Source: Piper betle
Lineage: Eukaryota > Streptophyta > Magnoliopsida > Piperales > Piperaceae
Direction: 5' to 3'
DNA length: 64,000 nucleotides
Assembly (NCBI GenBank): GCA_033002965.1
Contig: JAURVB010008945.1
Coordinates: 1 to 64,000 of the forward strand
The translations under genes were made by a program, and so were the position numbers. The notes beneath the pieces were generated by a model that saw nothing but the letters and a program-made list of their open reading frames with translations, made no database searches and was not told the DNA's origin. Positions within the stretch are counted from its first letter, which is position 1. Every line of letters starts with the position of its first letter. Shown here piece by piece: positions 12,430 to 23,506 of this stretch.

Positions 12430-13565
12430 CAACAAACCAAAGTCAAGATCCGCTCTTGGAGAAGACCCCCATCATTGGAAAACAGCCCAAAAGTTCATCG
12501 TTGAAGCAGCGCGACAGCAGTATGTGGCCAACTTCTCCATCTTTGTCTGGCCGAAGACGCCAACTGTCACACCACAATATCCACTTGACGGCCCTCATCG
12601 TTGGAAACAACCACAGGTAAATCCCCATTGCAGTTTGTTGTCGTTGTTGCTGGAAAACAGCGATAAAGTCCCGGCACAGACCAATTCGCCGCTGCCGGCC
12701 ACATTCATTCCAAACCACTCGACCACCATAAAATCACTCACTAGTTGGAGACCTACCGATTTAGGTGATCGAAGTCTGCCGCCGTTGCTAGATACCTTGT
12801 TACTGAAGTTGTCGAACCCTACATTGTACCATGTCGGTACATTGGCTGTCAGGCCCATTTGTTGTTGATCATGTTCACAAGTCTATTTGTATCTATGACC
12901 TGAGAAGCTACTTGAAAAATTCATCCCCAAGGCAAGTCATGACTGCAACCGGCCTAGATTTGAGTTGGCACACTGTGTGCCAATTGCAACATGGCACACC
13001 TAAAAATCTCTAGAAGTTTGTATACGCCACCTAACTTAGGTTCATTATTTTTCTGATTTGAACAAACCCGGAACAGTCCGATCCAATCCATTGTCTCTTC
13101 GAAAATAATTTGAAGGCTTTGCCGACCTTGAATTGAGATGAAACTTACCACCCCTCCATTTTTGGGTGCTCTGGATGTAGTGGCGGAGTTATTTTGAACG
13201 TTTGAAGACTAAAAGGAGACGAACCAGCGCATTGAAGTCAAAAATCTCAAACACGAATCAAATTAGAGATTGACAAAAATTCACTATTTTATGTAAAGTA
13301 TAAAATAAAAGAAAAATTGTGAATTCATAGTTATTAAACCATTGTAAACTAAGTTAGAGATTTAAGTTAAACTATAAAGGACCATGTAAAGTTTCAACGG
13401 TCTTTCCTCGCATGTGTCAGTCTTATATTTTTATTTTTAATTTACTCTTATGGTTTCTTTGGCGACAAAAGTACCGAGGCCCTACTGAACCCACTTATTG
13501 AACCTCACTCAACACGACAAGATTCAAGCGTCACGGAACAAAGACCACGCCGAAACAATGGTATA
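12430..13565. repeat. Dispersed repeat R, copy 2
   Basis: Collinear with the copies at 19.1-20.6 kb and 33.65-35.9 kb. Shared landmarks are 'CTGGAAAACAGCGATA', 'GTCCACAAG/GTTCACAAG' then 'TGACCTGAGAA(G/A)CTAC', 'AATAATTTGAAGG', 'GTGGATTGTGA' and 'CC(T/C)A(C/T)(T/C)GAACC(C)'. No open frame of note. It looks like an LTR-sized non-coding repeat. Confidence 0.55.
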
Positions 13566-13575
13566 TACATATTAC

Positions 13576-13580
<5 letters not shown>

Positions 13581-13635
<55 letters not shown>
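13581..13635. repeat. (TA)n microsatellite
   Basis: About 55 bp of TA dinucleotides with one TG interruption. Confidence 0.95.
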
Positions 13636-14198
13636 GTTACCTAATTGCACATAAAGCGACCTTCATAGCACACACGTTAACCATGATAAACAACCACACA
13701 CAAGGTAAAACTAACCATAACAAGTTTAAACTAGGCCATTTCCATTTCATCTCCGTAGAACCAGTTGAAGTTGATTAGGCATAACTAGTTCATGTTACAC
13801 GCCATTATATTTTATACCACAAACCTGCCAACCTATCTTTAACGTATTAAGATTACATCTCGCATTTATAACGTGGCCATCTTTTTGCACAGTACTTGCT
13901 ACAACGAAATTAACTTCACATAGAAGATAAAACAAAGGAAACTATTAATTCACAACAAGTAGTAGATGTTCTTGAATACCCAGAAATATTAATGGGTAGT
14001 AGACAAGTAAAGAAAAGGTGAGACAATTGGAAGAGATGACAATAAGGAACTGGTATATTTACTTCCCAACTTCCTTCTCTCCGTTGATGAGATGATGATC
14101 AGAAACCCGAATTGGTCCCTAAAAGCCATGCATTACACGTGAAGAAGAAGGCCACGATTTCCATGATCAAATCAGATCTTTACACGTGGTCCGCATTC
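13636..14198. other. Intergenic / 3' flank of the minus-strand gene
   Basis: No gene seen. The part next to 14198 is the 3' untranslated region and terminator region of the gene at 14199-14624. Confidence 0.4.
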
Positions 14199-14624
14199 TC
14201 ACATCTTGATCAGCCACTGACCCAGCTGAGTCGGGTTGACCACCTCAGGGATGTGGGCCCCGTCCCCCTTCAGTAGCTGCGCCACGTCCGCATAACTCCT
14301 GGCCGGCGGCGGCTTGTAGCCGTTTGGCTTGGGCTTGGTCGAACCGGGCCGGTTCTGGTTTGGCCGCTTTTGCTCGGGCAGGAGTGCGACCGATTCGGAC
14401 CCGGCCGCATCCCACTTCTCCCCGAATAGGGTCCCCTTGGTGAGGAACTCGTGCGCCAGGTATCCGGCCAGGATCTGATTCGAAGACCCCACCCCGGCCG
14501 TGGCCGCAGCCGCAGCTGCGGCCACCGCCTTAGCCTTTGTCGGCGGCATGGGCCCGGTCTCCATCTCCTTCCTTTTTCGCGATTGCCCGGTCTGGTCCAA
14601 AACTTGACCGGTCCGTTTCAGCAT
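14199..14624 (-). CDS. Small conserved plant-specific protein of unknown function
   Basis: An intact intronless frame of 141 residues. The start is the ATG at 14622-14624; the frame is open a few codons further up but has no other ATG. Residues 16-19 are RKRK, a possible nuclear signal. Residues 35-41 are a poly-alanine run. Residues 49-71 hold a conserved-looking block (NQILAGYLAHEFLTKGTLFG). The last 32 residues contain SYADVAQLLKGDGAHIPE and NPTQLGQWL. I recognise this block-plus-tail pattern as a small plant-only family; some databases may call it 'embryo sac development arrest 6', but I am unsure of that name. There is no signal peptide, membrane segment or enzyme motif, so no function is claimed. 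The upstream region carries E2F, TGGGCC and telo-box-like motifs, pointing to expression in dividing cells. Confidence 0.8.
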   Translation of the reverse strand: MLKRTGQVLDQTGQSRKRKEMETGPMPPTKAKAVAAAAAAATAGVGSSNQILAGYLAHEFLTKGTLFGEKWDAAGSESVALLPEQKRPNQNRPGSTKPKPNGYKPPPARSYADVAQLLKGDGAHIPEVVNPTQLGQWLIKM

Positions 14625-15040
14625 CGCCTCCAGTGGGGCCCGCACGCCACGTCAGCAAATGCCCTCCGCCTTTTTTCTTCTCAGAAGGAATCGTTGGGAG
14701 GTAATGAATAAAGCCCGGGAAAAGCTAAGGGCACAACGGTCAAATCATCTCCTCGGGAGTGGATCAGGCAAATACTAAATGCCATAAAATTGACGAAGGG
14801 AAAATGAAACGTAGACGTGAGGTGGGGGATTGGACACGGTGGAAACCGGCGACAATTGACGGCGACTATAACCCTAGATCAACCGTCTCCCGGACGCATC
14901 GGACCGCCGATAAAGGAGGAGAGAGGGAGGAAGAGGAGAAGAAGAGCCGAGGAGGAGGAGCCAGCAGGTGGGACGGAGAGGAGAAGATTTGGATGGGAAT
15001 GGCGGCCTATAGCGATCCCAGGAATGTATATAATGTTTCC
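14625..15040 (-). promoter_or_regulatory. Leader / proximal promoter of the 14.2 kb gene
   Basis: On the minus strand this holds a pyrimidine-rich stretch (about 14930-15000, TCTTCTTCTCCTCTTCC), typical of a plant 5' UTR or Y-patch. It also has a telo-box-like ACCCTAG (14871-14877, plus strand) and, 23-32 bases before the ATG, GCTGACGTGG (14647-14656), a bZIP-type ACGT core. A short upstream frame starts ATGGCATTTAG (about 14783). The transcription start cannot be fixed from sequence. Confidence 0.45.
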
Positions 15041-15113
15041 TTCTAATAAATAACCCTCAACTTGTAAGAAACTACTATTGTGCCATTCAAGATTTCATAC
15101 GTAAACATGAATT

Positions 15114-15181
15114 TGGGCCCATGGGCCTTCGTAGCCACTAGCCATGGAAATTTGGCGGAGGGTGTTTTGGTAATTTCGCGG
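15114..15181. promoter_or_regulatory. Clustered TGGGCC (site II-like) and E2F motifs
   Basis: TGGGCC occurs at 15114-15119 and 15122-15127. TTTGGCGG (15151-15158) and TTTCGCGG (15174-15181) both fit the E2F consensus TTTSSCGS. The cluster sits about 500 bases upstream of the ATG of the minus-strand gene; no gene lies on its other side. It is probably the distal promoter of that gene. Confidence 0.5.
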
Positions 15182-15189
15182 AGGACTTT

Positions 15190-17072
15190 CGGTGTGATGT
15201 GAGCGGGTGTCAATCAATCAACTACGGTCGTTTATGAGCCATGGGACTTATAATTATAGATAAATAAAATTAAAAACAATGCTCTTGGATACTTTAATAA
15301 ATTAATTAAGCATCCATGGACTTGTGACTTATTCTATTTCCATCTACTTTAGAAGACTCAATCAACAAATATGGATATTAGAATATATGAAATTATTAAT
15401 ATCATCGTCATCATTATTGTTAATATCATCATCATCATTGGTAACTAAAATTATTATGCAAAAAATAAGTTGAACTCCCCCATGTATATAGCTTATTATA
15501 TAAGCCACACTTCTAACTTTAACCATTTTTTTAGTTAGACCCATAAAGTCCATACTTATCAAAAGAAAAGTGTATAAATAAGAGGTTGTTAATTTTTTTA
15601 TATACATCATTCCGACTTATTTTTAATATTTTTTAAAATAAACTAGTTTTATAATATTATGAAATTAATTTTTATTACAATTATTTTGATTATTAATCAC
15701 GTGAAAAGTTTAAATGTATAATTAGATTAGTTTTTAAATTTATAAATATTTTAATTATTCATTTTTATATGCGTCTATACAAATTTTAAGTGATGAAACC
15801 TATTAAATTGTTCTTAAGAGAAGTTGTAGCTCATATAAACTATTTGAGCAGTAACTAAATTATTATTATAGAGTTTGTAGTTTAATTTGTTTAAATGCAT
15901 ACTTTTGAACTGAATTAGTTGTGGTAAATGATAAATTTCATTTTATTTTTAAGTCTGACATGATCTCAAACTTAAAAGAGAAAATTAATAAAATGACATT
16001 GAACATCTAATCTTATTAATAAAAAAGGGAACTAAAACACTTATGAAAAGTAGATTTGACCAACTTAAATGCAACAAAAATAAATAAATAAAATTAAATT
16101 ATTAAATTCTATCTTCTTGTTTAATTAGATCTATCTTTAAAATCAGAACCTATCTAAACTATTAGATCATTATATTTTAAATCATTATTCAATAAAAATT
16201 AATATGTAAACTTATATTTTATTTCAAACATAGGCCACACTTGGTGGGTCATCTTGATTCTTTCCTATTTATTGTCCTTGGGCATCTCCTGCCAAGTTGT
16301 CACTCTAATAAATATAAGGTCAAGACTATAATGTTAGACTTTTGGATGAAATAAATTGGTGCATCATCTGTCTCTTTGAAAACACTAAAGCATATACATG
16401 AATTCTTACATGTATTTTTTATGGCTTTTTTTTCCAAATGAGCAACCCGTCAATTATATTTTTAAATTGCCCTTCATCATGACTTGCATTTTTTTCTGCC
16501 AAAATTTTGAAGGTTGGAACGCAATTATATAGAAACACCATTGATAGACAAATATATAGAAACACCATTTTTTTCATTTTATTTTTTTCTTACACCATTT
16601 TTTTCTACTTTATTTTTATTTTTTAAAAATGCTTTAAACACAAGAAAGAGAGTTTGAGAGACAAATATTTGTCTTTGTTGTAAAAATATTTGTTGGTCGA
16701 AAGTATGAACCACAATTTTTTTACTTTCCGTGCATGATCTTTGATAATTAGACACAACCAATACTTTTGCAATAATTTTTAAATCATTGGCTAATCAACA
16801 ACAAAATTAATTTTATCACGAAACATTTTCTTAACCAATGCTTTTGTTGATAAACTAGTTTTTATATAGTGTAATAAGAAGCTTATCTACATGGAAATTA
16901 ACACTCATTAAATATCTATGATAAAAATTTTAAAATTTTACAAATAAATAAGTTCTATTACTTATGCATGTTTAATTATTAATCGGGTCTTACAGCTAAA
17001 ACCTTACAACTGATTATTACTCTTTTATATATTTATTTTATTGTATATTATCCAATTCATTGAAACTTCTAT
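15190..17072. other. AT-rich intergenic DNA, no gene seen
   Basis: Long AT-rich stretch. It has a (CAT)n-like tract at about 15398-15440, and ACTAGTTTTTATATAGTG near 16854, which resembles a CACTA-type terminus but has no partner that I can find. Confidence 0.45.
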
Positions 17073-18793
17073 TCATAACAACGAAGACAACACATATTTT
17101 TTAGTGGCAAAATAAACTTCTAGATCAAGCTCGATTGAGCTACATCCTGGGATCTTCTTCACACCCATTCCCACCATCACCTTCCCCATCATGGCCACAA
17201 CCCATTGACATGTTGAGACATATCCGCCATCCACAGGTCCAAATTTTTTGAGCTCATTTACCACAAACTCACTTTCCACTAAAGTTCTTCCATGCATGAC
17301 ATATCCATTCAACAGAGCTGCCCAGACAAAAATATCAGGCTCAATTGGCATTGCCCTTATAAGCTTCTCGGCCGATCAAAGATGCCTGCCCGACTCAGAA
17401 TATCAACCATGCAGGTATAGTGCTCAATTCCAGGTTTCATGTTATAAATTTCATCCATCTTGTTAAATAAATATCGCCCTTTGTCAACTAGCCCTACATG
17501 AGAGCAAGCACATAAAACAGCAACAAAAGTAATCTCATTGGGCATCAAATAACTCCGATGCTCTCACTGACTGTCCGTTTACTGCAAGTCCATAGATCAT
17601 TGAGGTCCATGAGCCAATACCCTTCTCTTTAATCTCCTCAAAAACTAATGTGGCGCCCTGTAACATGCCACACCTTGAATACATATCTATGAGAGATGCA
17701 CCAAGTATATCATCCACTTCAACACCAAGTTTTCAACATAACCATCAATCCAGATTCCTTGATCAAGAGCTCCAAGGTATGCACAAGAAAAAGTAACACT
17801 GACCAACATTTGCTTAATATTGGTATAACTCCCTCGATCAACATTTGCTTAAACAAATCTAGTGCATCTTGGTAATGGCTACCCTGTTCACATTTTTTTC
17901 ATGTGCATCTCTAAACAGCTTTTTAGCATTATCAATGGAGCCAATTTTGCATGCCCATTTGTTATAGAAGTTCATGATACAATGTCCCTTTCGGGCATCT
18001 CTTCAAACAAATTTTGAGCATTCTCAAGGCATCCCATACTAATGTATCCTCCTATCATCACATTATAAGTGCCAACATTTTTCTTGGGCATAGTCTGAAA
18101 GAACTTATGAGCAGGTTCTAGCAGATTGCATTTTAGATATCCACCTATCATTGAATTCCACAAAACAAAATCCCTATTCACACTGCCATAAAAAATCTAC
18201 CGTGCAACATTGATCTCTCCAAATTCAGCATACATTCTAACCAAACCACTTACCACAAAAGGATCAACTAGATCCAGGTGGATAACATGACCATGCAATG
18301 CTTTGCCAACTTCCACAGCTACAAGTAGGGAGCAAGCCTTAAGAGCAAAAGGAAAAGTAAGTTCATCGCTTACAGGGCAATTACGATTCATCTCGATATT
18401 AACAAGCAGTGCTCTAGCAGGCTTGCCAGCATCAACAAGCCCTCTAATCATGGAGTTGTAGACGAAGGCACCTGGTTTGTCAATGTAAGGAAAGAGCAAA
18501 GATGCAAAATGAATGTCAGGCCGAGGGGAGGTTGCAGCACCAAAGGAGAGAACTGCTGAGACGGAAGAAGGATGGGTGGAGATATTGGTAGCAATGATCT
18601 GACCGAGAATTTGCTTGACATGGGAGAGGGATCTGCATTCTCGGGACAGCTGGTAGAGACTTCTTGAGGATATGCATCCCGGCATGACAATGGTGCAAAA
18701 CCTTCCAAGGAGTTTGAATTGCCGAGTAACTGGATAACAATCAAGAATTTCAAGCAAATCTTGAATTCTTTGAACAACTAGACGTATTTGCAT
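17073..18793 (-). pseudogene. PPR protein gene, PLS/E-type, decayed
   Basis: Reading leftward from an ATG at 18793, the frame encodes an N-terminal region and PPR-like segments (FVYNSMIRGLVDAGKPARAL, ALKACSLLVAVEVGKALHGH). It then meets an in-frame TAG at 18197 (after INVAR). The same frame resumes (FVLWNSMIGGYLKCN, YNVMIGGYISMGCLENAQNLF, MPERDIVS) and stops at TGA where these proteins normally have Trp. Further repeats lie in shifted frames: [15 protein letters not shown] and [13 protein letters not shown] (17717-17535), ITFVAVLCACSHVGLVDKG (17548-17357), and an E-domain-like tail, PIEPDIFVWAALLNG to KIPGCSSIELD (17351-17073). Intact relatives work in organelle RNA editing or processing. With two nonsense codons and several frameshifts this copy is dead. 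Confidence 0.85.
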
Positions 18794-19109
18794 TATAGAT
18801 AATTCATTGTACAGATTGTATTTAGAATGCAAAATGTGCTGACAGTAATAAGGACTACGAAAGGCATATTGAACATGTTCATCCAAATCATGTGATCGAA
18901 CCAAAGTGATCGAACCTCCTAGCCGAGCCTATGCCTCCATAGCTAGCCATCACCTGAAACAGTCTACATTGGTTTCAAAATCAAAGGAAGAGGATAAGAA
19001 AGAACGGATAAGAGGAGCAGGTGAAGATTTTAGACCATCAAATACAGAACCAACCAAGGGGGAAGGTATGATTTGAAGCTTCGAGTTGTAGAACTATGAA
19101 ACACCCTTA
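18794..19109. other. 5' flank of the PPR pseudogene
   Basis: An open frame reaches 18904 but has no ATG beyond 18793. Nothing else is recognised. Confidence 0.4.
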
Positions 19110-20605
19110 GACTTCTGAAAATGACAGAGAAAAAGAGAAGCGAAGGAGGGGCTCCTACATTAAAAGAAAAAAAAAGAGAAGAAAGAAGCAAGAGAGGAAA
19201 CAGGAAGGGGAGGAGCCCCTCGCTAGAGATCTATCTCCGATGACCCCCAAGCCCACCAGATCAGAGTTTGGAGTGCTCTCGACACAACCTAGCCAAAGAA
19301 GCCCATCATTGCTAGTAACATTGAGAAGTGGCTGGCCAGAGTAGCGTAGCAGCAGAAAACATCAACAAGTAGTCAACTTTGGGCCCTCCGTACGGCCAGG
19401 CCAGGTTGCCGACGGCCATACCGACACTTCCACCGGGCTCCCCTCAATACCAAGAACAAATCCCAACTGAGATCCACCAGAGAGGAAGCCAATGTTGCCA
19501 GAAAAGTCATCCAAAAGAGGTCTGCCAGAACAATGCGAGAGCAGCACGAGACCAACTTCTCGGACTCCGTCTGGCCGGTCACCGCCACTGTGGGTCAAGC
19601 TGACGCCTCCAGTTGATCGCCCTTGTCTCCAGGTACAAACCCAAATTGAGTACAGGTGCAGAAAGCCGCTACTGTCGCCGAAAAACAGCAATAGACCCCC
19701 GACTGAAACACAGCACTGCCTGAACTTTTCACCACCACCACCGCCGAACAGAAGTGCCTCAATCCACTAGATCACTACCAGAAGCTTCATCGATCCAAGG
19801 TCCATAGATCTAGGCGATCTCCCCTTGCCAAAGTCGCCAAAAAGCCGTCGTCTAAGCCTTTGAAGTCAGTGTTGCACCGTTAGGCCCGTTTGCTATTGAT
19901 TGTGTCCACAAATTCGTCTGTGTCCGTGACCTGAGAAACTACCTGACAAACTAATCGCCTAAGACCCGGACCCACAATTGCGTCTATATTCCCGTTCGCG
20001 GCCCAAATTTCAGCCGGTGTGCCGCACGTCACCTACAACCTGGCACACCAAGAAATCTTCAAAGGCCTGCGCACACCCCTCGGTCCAGCATTTATTTGTT
20101 CTGAACCAACTCGAAGTGGTCTAATTCAGTCCATTGTCACTCTAGAAAATAATTTGAAGGACTTTCAGACCTTCGATTGAGGCGAAACTTGCTACTACGC
20201 TGTTTTTGGACACTCCGGCTGCAGTGATGGGGTTATTTCAAAGATTTGAAAACAAAAAGGGGACAAACCAGGGCATGAGAGATGAAGTTATCAAAGGCGG
20301 ATCAACTCAAAAGGCGACTAAATTCACTATTTTGTGAACAGTGTAAAATCAAAGAAGAAATGGTGGATTGTGAGTAACAATCTCACCGTGCACTAACTTA
20401 AGGATTCGAGATGAACTCTTAGGAACCAAGTAAAAATCTTTGGTGTTTATTCCTTGCTCGTGGTATTTAATTTTATTTTTTACTCAACACGATTTCTTTG
20501 CACCGTAAGGGCCCCTATGGTCCCATCGAACCCACTCATTCAACCCGAAGCAAAGAAAAGGCTGATTCGCAGGGATGGCATCCCGTTCCCGAACAGAACA
20601 ACAAT
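19110..20605. repeat. Dispersed repeat R, copy 3 (fullest)
   Basis: It contains the 5' landmark GGAGCCCCTCGCTAGAGATC (shared with about 33.99 kb) and the 3' landmarks shared with copies 2 and 4: 'TGACCTGAGAAACTACCTGA', AATAATTTGAAGG, 'GTGGATTGTGAGTAACAATC', 'AGGAACCAAGTAAAAATCTT', CGAACCCACTCATTCAACCC, and a hyphenated palindrome GGGATGGCATCCCGTTCCCGAAC. Frames within it are low quality on both strands. LTR-like in size and position but unclassified. Confidence 0.6.
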
Positions 20606-20765
20606 GAATTCCATAAATGCAGCATATAATACATAGATAAAATTTTTGAAAAATTAAGGCAAAAATTTGTATGTCCAATGAGGTAAATCTGCATTTTTTA
20701 AAATAATTCTTGACTTACGATCTGAAAACAAAAGATAAAAAAGGTACCTTCCTAGGGAGGAACAT

Positions 20766-20815
20766 GCATTGTCCTCCTTTTCCAGCTGCAGGGGCTCCGG
20801 ATAGCATGACTTGAT
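20766..20815 (-). pseudogene. Possible adenylate-kinase P-loop exon fragment
   Basis: The minus strand reads VMLSGAPAAGKGGQC. This resembles the P-loop of plant adenylate kinases, where the usual form has GAPASGKGTQC. Flanking sequence quickly loses similarity and no downstream adenylate-kinase exons are visible before the R repeat at 20605. If real, it is an orphan exon or remnant. Chance similarity of a 15-residue stretch cannot be excluded. Confidence 0.3.
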
Positions 20816-21192
20816 TTAGGTGCTCACGTTTAACTGTGGCCACAATCTAATGAGAAACATATACACAAATATTCTCTCAAAACCGCATATCATACCCAAG
20901 CTCATCACATAAATACCTATCAATTCTTCAAGACAGAAAATATATCCATGACTTGAATTATCCATGGAAACATATTGAACCAACCACAAGCCCTTCACTA
21001 CTCCATCTTATTCTCCTCATAACAACAAAAACTTCACCAGCATAATTATATCATGCACATCAATTACCATAACAACGAGAGAGAGCAGAGGACTTTGTGT
21101 GCAGCAGCAGAAGGAAGCCATCAAGACAACAGACCTGACATGGCAGACTGCCTCATGTAACCTAACCAAACTACCAAAGTGAAACCCAAATC

Positions 21193-21360
21193 GAATTTGG
21201 AAGGAAGGCTTGGATCATGGTTGCAAAAATTGGTATTGGACAGGTGAAAACCGTGAATAAAATTGATTCAAACCAAGAATTTGGTAGGAAGGCTTGGATC
21301 ATGGTTGCAAAGATCAGAATTGGACAGGAGAAAACTGTGAATAAAATCGATTCAAACCAA
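21193..21360. repeat. 84-bp tandem duplication
   Basis: Two 84-bp units, both starting GAATTTGG and ending CAAACCAA, follow each other at 21193-21276 and 21277-21360 with few differences. Confidence 0.9.
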
Positions 21361-21869
21361 GAATCCATTTTCATTGTGAATTGACCATCTAATTTCATGT
21401 CCAGAAAAACCTTACTCAATAAAAACTTATATACACAATTACAATTCAGTTGCTCAATTAATTCTATAACAAGAAGATACTCACTTGTAAAAGTAGCAAA
21501 AAAAATTAGCCTAAAGCATGGTTGAAAATTAATACGGAGACGGGAATCAACGTAATAATCTCAAAAGATACTAAATCAGCCACAGTATCTGGTCGATGCC
21601 TACCAAACTATAAGCTAACAAACGGAATTATAAATAGAATACTTTTACCAGCGGGCTCATGCATACTATCAATGAAAACTTTCGAACACAAGATAACCTT
21701 TTTACTTTTAATTCACTCGTATGTTTAAACACCTATTTATTCTCATCCAATGATCAAACACCTTGTAGGCAAGCCAGACGACCTCCACATCATGTTCATA
21801 TATAATAATAAACCAAAGACTACCAAAAACAGGACGACTATATTAAACATGCAGGCAAGGCAACCTATC

Positions 21870-22041
21870 GACAGAGTTCACATGAAAAAATGGAAGAGAG
21901 TGGCAGGTGAAGTAGATTCCCTCGACCTATCTGGCCGTCTTTGTTGAGGTGATCGAACTTGATAGGAAACACGGTCGACGCATGCTCGAAGGAAGATGGT
22001 AGAGGTGGAGAGAAGCCAACGGGGCCATGGTCAAGATCCAT
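21870..22041 (-). CDS. Coding-like first exon, unidentified
   Basis: From the ATG at 22039-22041 the minus strand reads a complex frame of 50-odd codons (MDLDHGPVGFSPPLPSS, then FPIKFDHLNKDGQIG) to a TAG near 21868. A GT that could serve as a splice donor lies just after GQI. Upstream on the same strand are a TATA-like TCTATAGG (22087-22094) and a G-box CACGTG (22110-22115), at sensible promoter distances. No downstream exon could be linked confidently. It is either the first exon of an eroded gene or a fortuitous frame; I do not recognise the product. Confidence 0.3.
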
Positions 22042-22109
22042 AAAATGGCGCGATGAAGAGCTTGACTTGAGAGTAGTAGAGTCGTCCTATAGATTTCTGA
22101 TCGTGTTGA

Positions 22110-22115
22110 CACGTG
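22110..22115 (-). promoter_or_regulatory. G-box CACGTG
   Basis: CACGTG within GACACGTGTA, about 70 bases upstream of the putative ATG at 22041; the ACGTGT context also fits an ABRE core. Confidence 0.4.
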
Positions 22116-22119
22116 TAAA

Positions 22120-23506
22120 TAATTAATAATTAATAAATTATGATTTAATATTATAATTTTTTAACAATATAAAACCCTGCTAAGATCACAAATTAAGTAC
22201 GATATGAAGTATTTATTTTAGATGAAACTAACTTTTAAAAGATATAATAATTAAAATTTTAATTAAATATAATAATAATAATTTATTAATTTATATAAAT
22301 CAATGACACAAAATTTTAACTATTAAAATTAAACAATCACCTTGAATAAAGCACTAATAATAGAGGCTTCATTTCTTAGCATTTTAAAATAAAAGTGGTG
22401 TAATTAAATTTATTATTATTTTATTATTTTTTAAAATAATAAAAAGTATTTAATTATTTTATGTTTAATTTAATTCCAAATAATAAATAAAATGGTAAAT
22501 CGGCCCATTACTTGCAGCCCTAAGTTACACCATTCACAAGTGTGTGGCCTGATCCGGTTGGATGGCCTTTTCATGCAAAAGTTTAGGAGCCTTGTGGCCT
22601 TTTATACAAAGTTACGCTTGACTCTGAGCAATCTCGTCCGTTAAATTTATATCGAATGGCTTTTAGGTAGATTTGCACGTCAAAACGATTATAAAAGAAT
22701 CGATAACCATTAAAACTGTAAATCTTTTACAACAAAAATCAGCGGTAAGTAAAACTAATAACTTTGATGAAAAAATATATAATAGTCATCATCCACTTGT
22801 TAGGAGATAAAAGACGGTAATAAATTTTCTGTAGAGTTTTACCGCCTTTTAGGAGTAACGTATTACATTAGATTTGGACTCAATTTTTCAATTAGCCCGT
22901 GCAGGTGCACGAAAACTAGATTTCCGCAAAACATACAAAAATTTCTATATACATAAAGTTTTTTTTATGTATTTGGCATAAAAAAATGTAAAAACTTGAA
23001 CAATTTTTAAGCTGGCAAACTCTTTCAAAAGTAATTAAAATTATTCTTTATTTTTATAAAAGAATATTAATGAGAACATATATAAAATAAATAATAATTA
23101 TCTTTAAATGAGTCTCCATGTACAAAGAATTTTCTTTTTTTAATTCACATTTAGAAGAACATATGGGTCTATAACACCTAGTAATAATCATTATTAATTT
23201 ATATACCTAATATATTAAACTTCTCATTTTATGTGAAATATAATTAAAAGTATACTATTTTTTATTAAATTAAGCACTTAAATTTTTTTATATATTTTAT
23301 GTTTATTCGTACCAATTAGTCGGCCGCTAAAAATAAAATACCTCACCACCCCTCAAATTGTTGGCCTAGGAATCTCTGCCAAAGGATGAAGCTTTTAGCT
23401 GGCAGTTAGGCTGATTTAGAGCTAAGCCTCACACAATTCAATCTAATCGGGTTGGGTTGAGAGTAAGTAAGTCACCAATATTTGAAGATTCAAAATATAT
23501 GGCTAA
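22120..23506. other. AT-rich intergenic DNA with a hairpin
   Basis: No gene seen. CGTGCAGGTGCACG (22898-22911) forms a short hairpin followed four bases later by CTAG (22916-22919), a Helitron 3'-end-like arrangement. Confidence 0.4.
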
